Shown here: in pieces, positions 36,533 to 45,884 of the stretch
Layout of the letters: each line of letters starts with the position of its first letter
Position numbering within the stretch: position 1 is the stretch's first letter
DNA from: Planctomycetota bacterium
Lineage (GTDB): Bacteria > Planctomycetota > Phycisphaerae > Phycisphaerales > SM1A02
NCBI GenBank assembly: GCA_009926625.1
Contig: RFON01000003.1
Location: forward strand, 62,001-126,000
Direction: 5' to 3'
Length of the DNA: 64,000 nt
Notes under the pieces: model-generated
What the model saw: the letters and a program-made list of their open reading frames with translations, nothing else
The model's database searches: none
What the model was told of the DNA's origin: nothing
Program-made: the position numbers and the translations under genes

Positions 36533-39500
36533 TCAAGCCTTCGCGGCAACTGCATCGAGCGCACGCTGCGCGGCGAGCAGATCGCCTTGAGCCTCCGAAA
36601 GCATACGCCGCGTTTGTTCGATCACCTCGGGCTTGGCTTTCGCGATGTACCCCGCATTGGAGAGCTTCCCCTCAAATCCAGCGATTGCGCGTTGGCGATC
36701 GCGGACCACTTGCTCAAGCCGCGCGCGCTCGCTGGCCACATCCACGCTGTCCACGAGCGACGACAGCAGCAGTTCCTCACCTTCGAAGGGGAACGCCACC
36801 GCGTCGGCAGGGCGTTCCAACGCCGATGTTGCCACGCTGCCGATGCCCGCAAGCGTCTCCACCGTCCCGCCAGCCTGCGCAATCAGCGCCTCGACCGCGG
36901 GCGTGACATGCAAGTTGATGCGTCGTCGATCGATCACCTTGCGCTCGCCGCGCAGGTTGCGGATCGCCTCCACAAGCGACCGCACGCGCGCAAAGTCGCG
37001 CTCGGCACGCTCGTCGATCAGCGCATCGCCACAGCGCGGCCACGATGCCGTCGCCGCAAGCGGCGATTGCGGCAACTCGAGCCCACGAACGCCGAGCGTG
37101 CGCATCCCCGCGACATGGGGCCACAGCGCCTCGGTGACGAAAGGCATCACGGGATGCAGGACGCGAAGCGTTCCATCGAGCACGCAGCGGAGCACCACCT
37201 GCTGCGCGGCATCGTTCTTGACCGTGGGTTTGATGCCTTCGAGGTACCAATCACAGAAGTCCCGCCAGATGAAGTCGTAGAGCGCCTCAGCGATGGGATT
37301 GAACTGGTACGAATCGACCGCGGCGTCGACGGTCCGCACGAGATGCGCAAATCGGTGCAGGATCCAACGATCGATGAGGTGCGTTGGCTCGACTTCCGCT
37401 CCGCGTCCCGCATCGCCAGGCGCCGACGGCGTGCGCTCGACGCACTGCGCGAGCGCGAAACGGGAGGCGTTCCACACCTTGGTGGCGAAGTTCCTGCCGA
37501 TGTCGAAGCGGCTTGAAGTGTTGCGCGCGAGCGGCACGGCATCGGTGGGCTGCGCGAGTCCCGATGCAACGCCATAGCCAGTCACCATCTCCCGCGACGG
37601 ATCGGTCGGGCACGCTTGCGTCGGTGCAGCAACGACATGCCCACTCGGCGTCGTCACGGTCTTCGGCGTGAACGCCTTGCCCGAATGGGGGCAGAGCACA
37701 TCGACCGGCAGGCGCACATCCTGCGTGCCCGTGGACATCTGCACCAGCACGAAGCGCATCGCATCGGCACCATGCGTGGCGATGATGTCGCGCGGATCAA
37801 CGCCGTTGGCAAGCGACTTGGACATCTTCTGTCCGAAGCCATCCTGCACGATGCTGTGGATGAACACATCACGGAACGGCAAGCGCCCACCGAGGAAGTG
37901 GCGATTGAACATCACCATTCGGCTGACCCAGAGCGTGATGATCTCGCGCGCGGTCGACAGCACGGCGCTCGGGTTGAATGCATCAAGCAGCCCCTCCATG
38001 GCAAACCGCTTCGGGTCCGGCCAGCCGAGCGTGCTGAGCGGCCACAGCGCGCTCGAGAACCATGTGTCGAGCACATCTGGATCCTGACGGAAGCCTGCGC
38101 GCTCCAATTCAGGCGCGAGCTCGCGGTCGAGCCGTTCTGGCAGGCACACAAAGACCTCGATTCCGCCGTCGGCGGCAGTGCGGCGCATTTCCGCCGCGCC
38201 GCGCGCGGTCCACGGCTGCTGCGAAAGTGAATCGGGGCTGAAGGTTCGCGACCAGACGGGGATGCGATGCCCCCACCACAGTTGGCGGGAGATGCACCAA
38301 TCGCGGATGCCGAGATGCCACTGCTCGAATGTGCGCGCGTATCGCGGCGGAAAGAAGGCGAGTTCGCCATCGCTCGGTCGCGCGGGCGCAGCCGACGGCG
38401 GCGCGGACTGGCGCTGATCCGCCCGCATGGCGCGCAGCGCGCTCCCCGCGAGGCGCGGATCGGTCACGCGCACGAACCACTGATCCGAGAGGTACGGCTC
38501 CACGGGCACATGACTGCGCGATGCATGACCGACGCTGTGGCGATAGGGTCGAACGCCCTCAAGCAGCCCAACCGCGCGGAAGTGCTGCACGATCTGCTCG
38601 CGAGCCTCCTCGCGGCTGAGCCCGACGAAGCGCCGCGCCTCGTCCGACACATCGCTCCAACCATGACGATCGCTGATCGAACCGTCCGGCGCCATCACAT
38701 TGATCGCCGGCAACTGGTGGCGCAGACCGATCTCCCAGTCATTGGGATCGTGCGCAGGCGTGACCTTCAGGAATCCGCTGGCAAACTGCGCCTTCACATC
38801 GGATGGATCGCCCCCCTGCGCGACTGCCATCACCACGTACTCATCTTCGACGATTGGAATGACGCGCCCGACGATCGGCAGGCGAACTCGCTTGCCGCGC
38901 AGCGCAGCGGCCCGCGGATCGCGCGGGTGAACGGCAACCGCGGTGTCGCCGAGCATCGTCTCCGGTCGTGTCGTCGCGACGGTGATGTGCCCTGACCCGT
39001 CCTCGAGCGGATAGCGGAGGTACCAGAACGATCCATCGACCTCCTCCATCTCGACCTCGTCATCGGAGAGCGCGGTCTGCGTGGCGGGATCCCAGTTCAC
39101 CAGCCGCTTGCCGCGTTCAATCAAGCCCTCCTGAAAGAGCCGAAAGAACGCCTCCCGAACGGCTGCGGTGCACACAGGATCCATGGTGAAACGCGTTCGC
39201 GCCTCGTCGCATGACGCGCCCATCGAGCGAAGTTGGCTGAGGATGACCGCCTCGTACTCATCCTTCCATGCTTGGACCTTCTCCACGAACGCCTCGCGCG
39301 TGAAGTCGGTGCGGCGCTTCCCTTGCATCTGCAGGCGACGCTCCACGACGGCCTGCGTGGCGATGCCTGCATGATCGGTCCCCGGCATCCACAGTGTGTT
39401 TCGCCCGCGCATTCGTGCCGTGCGCGCGAGCACATCCTGCAGCGTGTTGTTCAGTGCGTGACCGAGATGCAGCGCCGCCGTCACATTCGGCGGCGGAATG

Positions 39501-39628
39501 AAGATCGAGTAGGGTTCGCCGTCGGCGCCCGCCTCGGCATGAAAACAGCGTGCGTCAGCCCAGCGCTGCAGGATCGCGGGTTCGTGCTCCGCGGGAACAT
39601 ACGATTTCGCGAGCGGAACTTCACCCAT
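36533..39628 (-). CDS. valS: Valyl-tRNA synthetase
   Basis: Class I aminoacyl-tRNA synthetase charging tRNA-Val. The 1031-residue product has PPPNVTAALHLGHALNNT (HIGH motif, residues 47-64), the editing domain with TTRPETMLGDTAVAVHP, KMSKS near residue 597, and the C-terminal coiled coil (LEQVVRDRQRAIAGFEGKL) typical of ValRS. Unusual: about 70 extra residues after GTQDVRLP and before RNFATKVWNASRF (roughly 638-707), beginning LCPHSGKAFTPKT. The length exceeds E. coli ValRS (951) mainly for this reason. A TAGACT box lies 9 nt before the ATG. Confidence 0.93.
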   Translation of the reverse strand: MGEVPLAKSYVPAEHEPAILQRWADARCFHAEAGADGEPYSIFIPPPNVTAALHLGHALNNTLQDVLARTARMRGRNTLWMPGTDHAGIATQAVVERRLQMQGKRRTDFTREAFVEKVQAWKDEYEAVILSQLRSMGASCDEARTRFTMDPVCTAAVREAFFRLFQEGLIERGKRLVNWDPATQTALSDDEVEMEEVDGSFWYLRYPLEDGSGHITVATTRPETMLGDTAVAVHPRDPRAAALRGKRVRLPIVGRVIPIVEDEYVVMAVAQGGDPSDVKAQFASGFLKVTPAHDPNDWEIGLRHQLPAINVMAPDGSISDRHGWSDVSDEARRFVGLSREEAREQIVQHFRAVGLLEGVRPYRHSVGHASRSHVPVEPYLSDQWFVRVTDPRLAGSALRAMRADQRQSAPPSAAPARPSDGELAFFPPRYARTFEQWHLGIRDWCISRQLWWGHRIPVWSRTFSPDSLSQQPWTARGAAEMRRTAADGGIEVFVCLPERLDRELAPELERAGFRQDPDVLDTWFSSALWPLSTLGWPDPKRFAMEGLLDAFNPSAVLSTAREIITLWVSRMVMFNRHFLGGRLPFRDVFIHSIVQDGFGQKMSKSLANGVDPRDIIATHGADAMRFVLVQMSTGTQDVRLPVDVLCPHSGKAFTPKTVTTPSGHVVAAPTQACPTDPSREMVTGYGVASGLAQPTDAVPLARNTSSRFDIGRNFATKVWNASRFALAQCVERTPSAPGDAGRGAEVEPTHLIDRWILHRFAHLVRTVDAAVDSYQFNPIAEALYDFIWRDFCDWYLEGIKPTVKNDAAQQVVLRCVLDGTLRVLHPVMPFVTEALWPHVAGMRTLGVRGLELPQSPLAATASWPRCGDALIDERAERDFARVRSLVEAIRNLRGERKVIDRRRINLHVTPAVEALIAQAGGTVETLAGIGSVATSALERPADAVAFPFEGEELLLSSLVDSVDVASERARLEQVVRDRQRAIAGFEGKLSNAGYIAKAKPEVIEQTRRMLSEAQGDLLAAQRALDAVAAKA

Positions 39629-39637
39629 GGCGGCGCG

Positions 39638-39643
39638 AGTCTA
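39638..39643 (-). promoter_or_regulatory. -10-like box TAGACT, 9 nt before valS start
   Basis: Minus strand; no Shine-Dalgarno sequence lies in the 9-nt space. Confidence 0.4.
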
Positions 39644-39695
39644 CCGATTGCATTTCTGCGGCACGCAGCGTGTCGATGGCACGCGCACGCCGCGC

Positions 39696-40712
39696 GTGCC
39701 GCAGTGGCGCCGCGCGCTCGGGTCAACTGCGGCGCGCTGCGCCATGCTCTGCATGCTGATGGCGTGTGCGCACTGCAGTCAATCGGAAGATCCGATGGCT
39801 CGCGCGGAAGATCCTGCGGGACGCCGTGCAGCGCTCGACGCGGTGGAAGCGTCGCTGCGCACGGCGCGGCTCGATGATGCGCTGCGGATCGCGCGGCGAC
39901 TCGCCGATGCGCTTCCCAACGATGCGGATGCCCAGGAAGTGCTTGCGCGAACGCACCTCGCTCGGTCGCTCGCGGTCGCGCAGCCCGCGCTGCAGTCTGC
40001 GGAGCGAGCCGCGGCAGCGCAGGCGTACTTGCGCGCCGCCCAGCTGCAGCCGGCGCATGCGGGTCTCCAGTCTGCGGCGGGCGTGGCAGCCCAGCAAGCG
40101 GGGATGTTCGGCGAGGCGATCGCATGCTTCGAGCGCGCGCAGTCATCCGATGCCGCGAACGCGCAGCATCCGCTCTACCTCGGCCAGGTCCTGCTGCAGT
40201 CGGGGGACGCGGTGCGCGCGCGTGTTTGCCTCGAACGCGCGCGGGATTTGGCGCCCGAGTCGCCGTGGCCGCTCAGCGGGCTTTCGGGACTCGAACTGCA
40301 ACTCGGGAACGCTGCCGCCGCGCTCGAACTCGCGCGGCGCGCGCGCACGCTCGATCCGCTGGCGGACCAGCTGCGGATTGCCGAGGCAAAGGCGCTTCGG
40401 AAGTTGGCGCGCCATGCCGATGTGCTGACGCTGCTGCTTGCACTGCCGCCCAAGTCGCGCGCGGGCGAGGCGTTCGCGTGGGAGATTGCGAGTGCGCACG
40501 AGTCGCTCGGTGACCGCGTCGCCGCCGCAGCTGCCTGGGGGCAGTGGGCGGAGCAGTGCGCGAATGCCGAAGCTGCGGCTGACGCGGCGCGGCGCTGGGA
40601 GGACGCGGGCGATCCAGTGCAAGCCGCGTCGTGGCGCCGCGTGGCGATGCAGCGAGGGTGGGTTCCCCCGCCGCTTCCTACTTCAGCCAACGACCCCCGT
40701 CGAGGCGAATGA
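39696..40712 (+). CDS. TPR-repeat lipoprotein
   Basis: Exported helical-repeat protein of 338 residues. The lipobox LMAC (Cys at residue 24 from GTG 39696) follows MPQWRRALGSTAARCAMLC, a normal n-region plus hydrophobic core. The frame is open back to ATG 39627, which would give an unusually long n-region and overlap the valS start, and ATG 39744 lacks a positive n-region. TPR-like units follow: LDDALRIARRLADALPNDAD, AAQAYLRAAQLQPAHAGL, FGEAIACFERAQSSDAAN, AVRARVCLERARDLAPESP and AAALELARRARTLDPLAD. Probably a scaffold in the periplasm or at the outer membrane; partner unknown. Overlaps the convergent SDR gene by 35 bp. Confidence 0.65.
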   Translation: MPQWRRALGSTAARCAMLCMLMACAHCSQSEDPMARAEDPAGRRAALDAVEASLRTARLDDALRIARRLADALPNDADAQEVLARTHLARSLAVAQPALQSAERAAAAQAYLRAAQLQPAHAGLQSAAGVAAQQAGMFGEAIACFERAQSSDAANAQHPLYLGQVLLQSGDAVRARVCLERARDLAPESPWPLSGLSGLELQLGNAAAALELARRARTLDPLADQLRIAEAKALRKLARHADVLTLLLALPPKSRAGEAFAWEIASAHESLGDRVAAAAAWGQWAEQCANAEAAADAARRWEDAGDPVQAASWRRVAMQRGWVPPPLPTSANDPRRGE

Positions 40713-41439
40713 TCTCGCCACAGATGTAGGTCGCCTCGAGTGCGAGCCAAGCCGCGCATCGCGCCGCCTCTTCCGCCGTGCCCGCGCGCCCGAGCGGCGT
40801 TCGCTCGATGTAGCGGGCCGTCATCGCCGGATCAGCATTCACGGGCCAGACGACCACTCCAGGCGCAATGCCGTTGACGCGAATGCGCGGGGCGAGTTCG
40901 ACTGCCAGCGCGCGGATGAGCGCGTCGAGCGCGCCTTTGGATGCGAAGTAGGCAGCGTGGTTCTTGTAGAGGCGGCCCGATGCATGCATGTCGCTGAAGC
41001 ACACCACTGCACCGCCTGCAGGCATGGACGACTGCGCGAGCCGCGGAGCAATCGCCTGCGTCAGCAGCAGTGGCGCGAGGGCGTTCACCCGCAGATGCGA
41101 CAGCGCGTGCTCTGGGGTGATGGCGCCGAATGGCTGCGGGTCATAGCGGCTCGCGCAGTGCACGATGACATCGGCACTGCGCAGTGCGAGGCGCTTGCCC
41201 ATCGCTTCGACTGCCGCGACATCATCGAACTCTGCGCACTCGATCGACAGGTCAGGATCGGAGTGCCCTGCCTCACGCGCTGCGGCGAGGCAGAGCGCGG
41301 CACTCTCTCGCGCCGCCGCATTGTCCGCACGGACGGCAAGCGTGATGTCGAGCCCGCGCTGCGCGAACTCCACTGCCGTTGCACGCCCAACGCGTGCCGC
41401 ACTGCCGGTGATGATGGCTCGCTGTCGTGGGTCTGGCAT
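40678..41439 (-). CDS. Short-chain dehydrogenase, pteridine-reductase-like
   Basis: NAD(P)-dependent SDR of 253 residues. The cofactor loop TGSAARVGRATAVEFAQRG has the TGxxxRxG form with Arg seen in pteridine reductases (PTR1/FolM). The catalytic tyrosine and lysine are in YFASK near residue 170, preceded by SDMHASGRLYKNHA, and RVNGIAPGVVVWP follows. A dihydrofolate/dihydropteridine reductase role is therefore plausible, but general SDR activity cannot be excluded. ATG 41439 (MPDPRQRA) is chosen over an upstream in-frame extension that runs into the divergent promoter. Confidence 0.8.
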   Translation of the reverse strand: MPDPRQRAIITGSAARVGRATAVEFAQRGLDITLAVRADNAAARESAALCLAAAREAGHSDPDLSIECAEFDDVAAVEAMGKRLALRSADVIVHCASRYDPQPFGAITPEHALSHLRVNALAPLLLTQAIAPRLAQSSMPAGGAVVCFSDMHASGRLYKNHAAYFASKGALDALIRALAVELAPRIRVNGIAPGVVVWPVNADPAMTARYIERTPLGRAGTAEEAARCAAWLALEATYICGEIIRLDGGRWLK

Positions 41440-41480
41440 CGTGGGCGTCTCGCCGTGTAAGGATCCGAACCCGAGCGTAC

Positions 41481-41486
41481 TACCAT
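41481..41486 (+). promoter_or_regulatory. -10-like box TACCAT, 12 nt before start 41499
   Basis: Predicts a leader of about 5 nt for the five-gene AsmA-like/pssA/trpB operon. Confidence 0.3.
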
Positions 41487-41498
41487 CGCGACCCATTC

Positions 41499-44400
41499 AT
41501 GCAGCCAGCCGATCGCCCAACTCCACATTCGCCGCACGCTGCGCCGGGGGACTCGGGCCATCACCCGCTCCGCGAGGCTTGGGTGATCATCGGCCGCGGT
41601 GGGCGACGCCTGATGTGGGTTGGGATCGCGGGTGCTGCGCTGCTCATCGTGCTCGGGGCGGTTTTTGCCTTGACGCCATCGTGGGTCGGTTCACTTGTTG
41701 CCGCGCAGGTTGGGCGCACCGTTGGCGGCGATGCGACCCTCGACCGCTTTGCCTGGCAGGGTTGGGGCAAGGCACGGCTCGAGGGCTTGGTGGTTCGAGT
41801 GCCTGGCTGGGAGGGCGCCGGTCGTGACCTCGTCAAGGTCGAGGACATGGAGGTTGATCTCGCGCCATGGACCTTGCTGTGGGGCCCTCTGCACATTCAT
41901 TCGCTTCACATCGGGAAGCTTGACATTCAAGTGGTGGAACGCGCCACCGCAGAGGGTGGCTACAACTTCCAATCGCTTCGACGCTCGCTCACGAGTCCAG
42001 GTGATGGAGGTGCGCTTCGCATGGACCGCGGTTCCATCGACGAGATGCGCGTGACGGTGGGTCGGTTGCGAGGCGGCGTGCTTCGCGACCCCTTCGAGTT
42101 CGCTGCATCCGCAAGCCTCGAACCGGATCCGAGCGATCCAACGCGCTCCCGACTCTCGCTGCAGGAACTCGGCGGTGCGATGCGGGTCAGCGGCTGGTGG
42201 GAGCAGTCATCGCTCGCCTTCGACCTCAGTGCAGCTGGGCTGACGATCACCGAACGGATGGCGTTCATGATGCCACGCCAAGTTGGATCGGTGGTGCTGG
42301 CTTCTGGAGCATCGGGCGATGTGGTCAGCGCGACGCTCGCCTCGAGCTCGAGCGAGCCGCTGCATGGAACGCTGGAAGTCCGCAATCTCACCGCGAAGCT
42401 TCCCGTCAATCTGTTTGGGTCGTGGGTGCGCTACGAAGGCATGAACATCTTCGATGCCAAGGGGAAGCCTGAAGTCTTCATTCGCAGCGGCAAGCTGGAG
42501 ATCATGGGTGGGCGGGTGGCGCTCACCGATCTCGACTTCGATGTGCTGAGCGACTCCGCAGACGGCAAGGCCGCGCCGCTCCCGTTCTTCGCGTCGCTCG
42601 AAGTCGATCTTTCAGCCGTGCCGTGGGACGACTTCGACTGGGAGCGCCGCGCCGAATGGCTCGAGCGCGTGCGCGAATTCGCGCCATTCGACGTGAACAT
42701 CCGTATCCCCGCACTCGAACTCGGCACGCAGCGCGGTACCAGCGCGATCGAGGCGCCGCGCCCCGTGGCGGACTTCCTGAAGTCTTTCATGGTGCGCGAA
42801 CTTCGCGCGACCGCCGAGTGGTCGGCGCACCGAGGGGCTCCCACCACTGCGGCAGACGGCACACTCACCGCCGCCAAGTCGGAGCACCAAGCACTGCTGA
42901 ACATCCTTGATGGTCGCGGATCGTTCGAGGAATTCCCCTATCCGCTCACGCAGGTCAAGTCGACGATTCGCATCCAGGGGCGAGACGCGCATGTCGAATC
43001 GCTCGAGGGCATCGGGTCGGATGGCGCAGTCATCCGCATCGGCGGCGATATCCACGGCATGGGCTTGGACCCTGGGGTGAACCTGAAGATCACATCTGAT
43101 CGCGCGCCGATCGACGGCGCACTCATCCGCAGTTTCCCGGAGAACGAGCGCCGACTGTTTGAGAGCATCTTCTGGAACGGTGGCTTTCTCTCGCTGCAGC
43201 GCGCGGGACTGCTGCGCGACCGAACGCAGGTCGATGCCTGCCGTGATGAACTGGCGCAGGTCGAGCGCGCGCTGGCTTCGTTGTCTTCATCGGCAAACGC
43301 CGATCCCGCGCAGATCGCCGCGCTCTCCGCGCGAGCGGGCGAACTGACGCGCATCGTCCAAGATGGCCCGTTCAAGCCAGGCGGGCTGATCCGCTTCGAC
43401 CTTTCCGTGACGCAGACACAGGGGTCACCCGAACTCGCCGCGGTTCGCGGACGGATCGACCTCCTCGAGGCGGACCTCCTGCCGGAAGAGTTCCCCTATC
43501 CCGTGCGAGCACGCGATGGAACGATCCTGCTGACCGACACGAGCATCGAGTTCGGCGACAAGGTTCCGTTCACCACATTTGCGGGTGGAACAGGCCATTT
43601 CAGCGGCGGCGTTCGCTTCAAGAATGCAGCGGATGGGACGCTTCGATTTGAACCGGAGATCCGCTTTGAACTGCCGAACGAGCGGATCAACCCGCGCATG
43701 TTTGCGGCGATCCCGCCGGAGCCGGATGAATTCGTGGTCGGTTGGCCAGGGCTCTCCCTGGCGAGCGGTGGGTCGATCGTGCAGCAGATCAATCCCGCGG
43801 GCCGCCTGACGCTCAGCGGTGCCCTGCGCGGCGAGGCCGATGACAGCGGCGCTGGGCAGCTCAAACTCGACTGCACGATCGAACTCGCGCAGGGCAGCAT
43901 CCATCCGATCACCCCGCCGGGCGAGCTCCTCTCGAGTGACGAGATCGCCTGGCCCGTTGGATTCAGCCTCGAAGACTGCGCGGGTTCCTTTCATGTCACC
44001 GACGAGTCCATTGAAATCAAGTCGTTCACGGGATCGCGCCAGGACGGTCGCATCCGCGCGCAAGGCATCATCGGCATGGGGCATGTGCCAACGGCGGTCG
44101 AGGTCCGCCTTCGCAACATCGAACTCGCCGAGTATGCGGTCAATCTGCTGCCGTTCCGCGAACAGTCGGAGGCGGACGCACTCTGGAAGCGCTACGCACC
44201 GAGGGGGCTGTTCGATGCGGACCTGCGACTCGACGGCAATCTCGAGGGCGACCTCCATGCGTCGGTCACGATCGAACCGCACCAACTGCTCATGCGACTG
44301 CAGGATGCCGAAGTGTTCGCCGCCTTCAACTCGGGCACCATCACCGTCGCGGGGAACCACCTCACATTCAACGGCGTTGACATGACGGCGGGACCAAGCA

Positions 44401-45884
44401 GCGGCTTCCCCACGCGCATCTGCATCGAAGGCAGCGTCGGAACGGATCTCTCCTCGATCGACCTCGAGGCACATGTCAACGACGGTCACCTGCAGGGCCC
44501 GCTGCTCCATGAAGTTGCCGACCGCATCGACGCCGAGGGATTTGGCGTCGTCCTGCGGCAGCTCGCGCCGCAGGGGCGCTACGACGCATTCGTGAGCGTC
44601 GCCGGGACGAAGGATGTGACCTTCGACGATTTCACCCTTGACCTTCGGCTGTCCGACCTGAGCGTTGGACGCGCTGGGTTTGAGACGGCGCTGCGTCTGC
44701 AGGAACCGGTGCGCGTCACCGCGAGCGATGGCAGCCTGCTGCTGCATCCGTTTTCCGCGGCAATCATCGGCGGATCGATCGAAGGTGCAGGCTGGGTGGA
44801 TGGCGGGCCGTTGGGGAATGTCACCCAAGGCGAGTTCTCCGCACTCGTGGCATCGCAGGCACCCATCCAAGGCTTGTACGGCGTGATCCCCGAGCAACTT
44901 GCTCAAATGCTGTCGCAAAACGGCTTCGCCGTGGCTGACCTGCTGCGTGCGGACGCGAGCGTTTCGATCCTGCAAGAGGGTGAACAGTTGGTCGCCGACA
45001 TCGGCGTCGATCTGCGCGTCTGGAACGCATCGCTCGATGTCGGACCTGGCATCGCGGAAGCTGATGCATCAGCGTTCCTGTCGAGCCGCACCGGCAACAG
45101 CACCAAGCCTCTGTTCGAAGCGATCATCAGCGATACAGCCTTGCAAGTCGCGAATCGTCCGGTGCATGATGTCTCCATGCACCTCCGCGTGGCGCGCGGC
45201 AGCGATGTGCTCGAGCTGCTCGACTGCGAAGGACGACTCGGAAGCGGCAGCCTCTCGGCGACTGCGCAATTCGGCCTCGCCCATCCGTATTCCGTCGCCG
45301 CCGACTTCGCCGTGTCCGGCGCTCCGATTGGATTGCTCGTCGGCTTTCAGCCCAGCGGCACGGAAGATCCCGCTGCCGCGGCGGCGGATCCTGGCCGGGT
45401 TGACGCTCGAGTGACCGTGCAAGGCGACCGCGATGGGGTGATCGGACGACGCGGCCGTGGCGCAGCCGCCATCGAACGCACCGAGTTGGCGCGAATGCCG
45501 ATTGCGCTTGCACTGCTGCAACTGGGTCAGGCCAGCATCAATCTCGATCCAGTCATCGAGCGCGGGGACTTCGAGTTCACGATCGATCGGTCCACCGTCA
45601 ACTTCGAGCGCTTTGACCTTGCTTCGCGCAGCATGGTCCTTCGCGGCACCGGCAGCCTCGATACCGAGACACGCGCCATCGCATTGCGGCTGGCGAACAA
45701 GGGCACCATCCCGCTCGTCAGCGATCTGCTTGGCGGCGTCTCCAACCAGATTTTCCAGATCGATGTCCGCGGGACAATCGACAAGCCCGAGGGATCGCTC
45801 GTGCCGCTGCCGCTGCTCCTGCCCGTGCCGGAGTTGCCGCAGACTTCCGCGCCGCCCGCGCCGATCGCGCGAGGGGATCCATGA
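41499..45884 (+). CDS. AsmA/TamB-like bridge protein
   Basis: Large envelope protein, 1461 residues. One N-terminal membrane anchor (about residues 38-60, LMWVGIAGAALLIVLGAVFAL) is followed by ATLDRFAWQGWGKARLEGLVV and a very long run of beta strands, which is the layout of AsmA-like proteins (AsmA, TamB, YhdP) that form hydrophobic grooves for lipid movement between membranes. The C-terminus (DFEFTIDRSTVNFERFDLAS; LRGTGSLDTETRAIALRL; a Pro/Leu-rich tail) matches the AsmA-like C-terminal pattern. First in an operon with a phosphatidylserine synthase gene, which supports a phospholipid-transport role. Exact subfamily cannot be set by eye. Confidence 0.75.
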   Translation: MQPADRPTPHSPHAAPGDSGHHPLREAWVIIGRGGRRLMWVGIAGAALLIVLGAVFALTPSWVGSLVAAQVGRTVGGDATLDRFAWQGWGKARLEGLVVRVPGWEGAGRDLVKVEDMEVDLAPWTLLWGPLHIHSLHIGKLDIQVVERATAEGGYNFQSLRRSLTSPGDGGALRMDRGSIDEMRVTVGRLRGGVLRDPFEFAASASLEPDPSDPTRSRLSLQELGGAMRVSGWWEQSSLAFDLSAAGLTITERMAFMMPRQVGSVVLASGASGDVVSATLASSSSEPLHGTLEVRNLTAKLPVNLFGSWVRYEGMNIFDAKGKPEVFIRSGKLEIMGGRVALTDLDFDVLSDSADGKAAPLPFFASLEVDLSAVPWDDFDWERRAEWLERVREFAPFDVNIRIPALELGTQRGTSAIEAPRPVADFLKSFMVRELRATAEWSAHRGAPTTAADGTLTAAKSEHQALLNILDGRGSFEEFPYPLTQVKSTIRIQGRDAHVESLEGIGSDGAVIRIGGDIHGMGLDPGVNLKITSDRAPIDGALIRSFPENERRLFESIFWNGGFLSLQRAGLLRDRTQVDACRDELAQVERALASLSSSANADPAQIAALSARAGELTRIVQDGPFKPGGLIRFDLSVTQTQGSPELAAVRGRIDLLEADLLPEEFPYPVRARDGTILLTDTSIEFGDKVPFTTFAGGTGHFSGGVRFKNAADGTLRFEPEIRFELPNERINPRMFAAIPPEPDEFVVGWPGLSLASGGSIVQQINPAGRLTLSGALRGEADDSGAGQLKLDCTIELAQGSIHPITPPGELLSSDEIAWPVGFSLEDCAGSFHVTDESIEIKSFTGSRQDGRIRAQGIIGMGHVPTAVEVRLRNIELAEYAVNLLPFREQSEADALWKRYAPRGLFDADLRLDGNLEGDLHASVTIEPHQLLMRLQDAEVFAAFNSGTITVAGNHLTFNGVDMTAGPSSGFPTRICIEGSVGTDLSSIDLEAHVNDGHLQGPLLHEVADRIDAEGFGVVLRQLAPQGRYDAFVSVAGTKDVTFDDFTLDLRLSDLSVGRAGFETALRLQEPVRVTASDGSLLLHPFSAAIIGGSIEGAGWVDGGPLGNVTQGEFSALVASQAPIQGLYGVIPEQLAQMLSQNGFAVADLLRADASVSILQEGEQLVADIGVDLRVWNASLDVGPGIAEADASAFLSSRTGNSTKPLFEAIISDTALQVANRPVHDVSMHLRVARGSDVLELLDCEGRLGSGSLSATAQFGLAHPYSVAADFAVSGAPIGLLVGFQPSGTEDPAAAAADPGRVDARVTVQGDRDGVIGRRGRGAAAIERTELARMPIALALLQLGQASINLDPVIERGDFEFTIDRSTVNFERFDLASRSMVLRGTGSLDTETRAIALRLANKGTIPLVSDLLGGVSNQIFQIDVRGTIDKPEGSLVPLPLLLPVPELPQTSAPPAPIARGDP

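Noticed and set aside
43425-44975. 516-codon minus-strand frame inside the AsmA-like gene
   Set aside because: Polar, His/Arg/Gln-rich product, as from antisense reading of a beta-rich protein.
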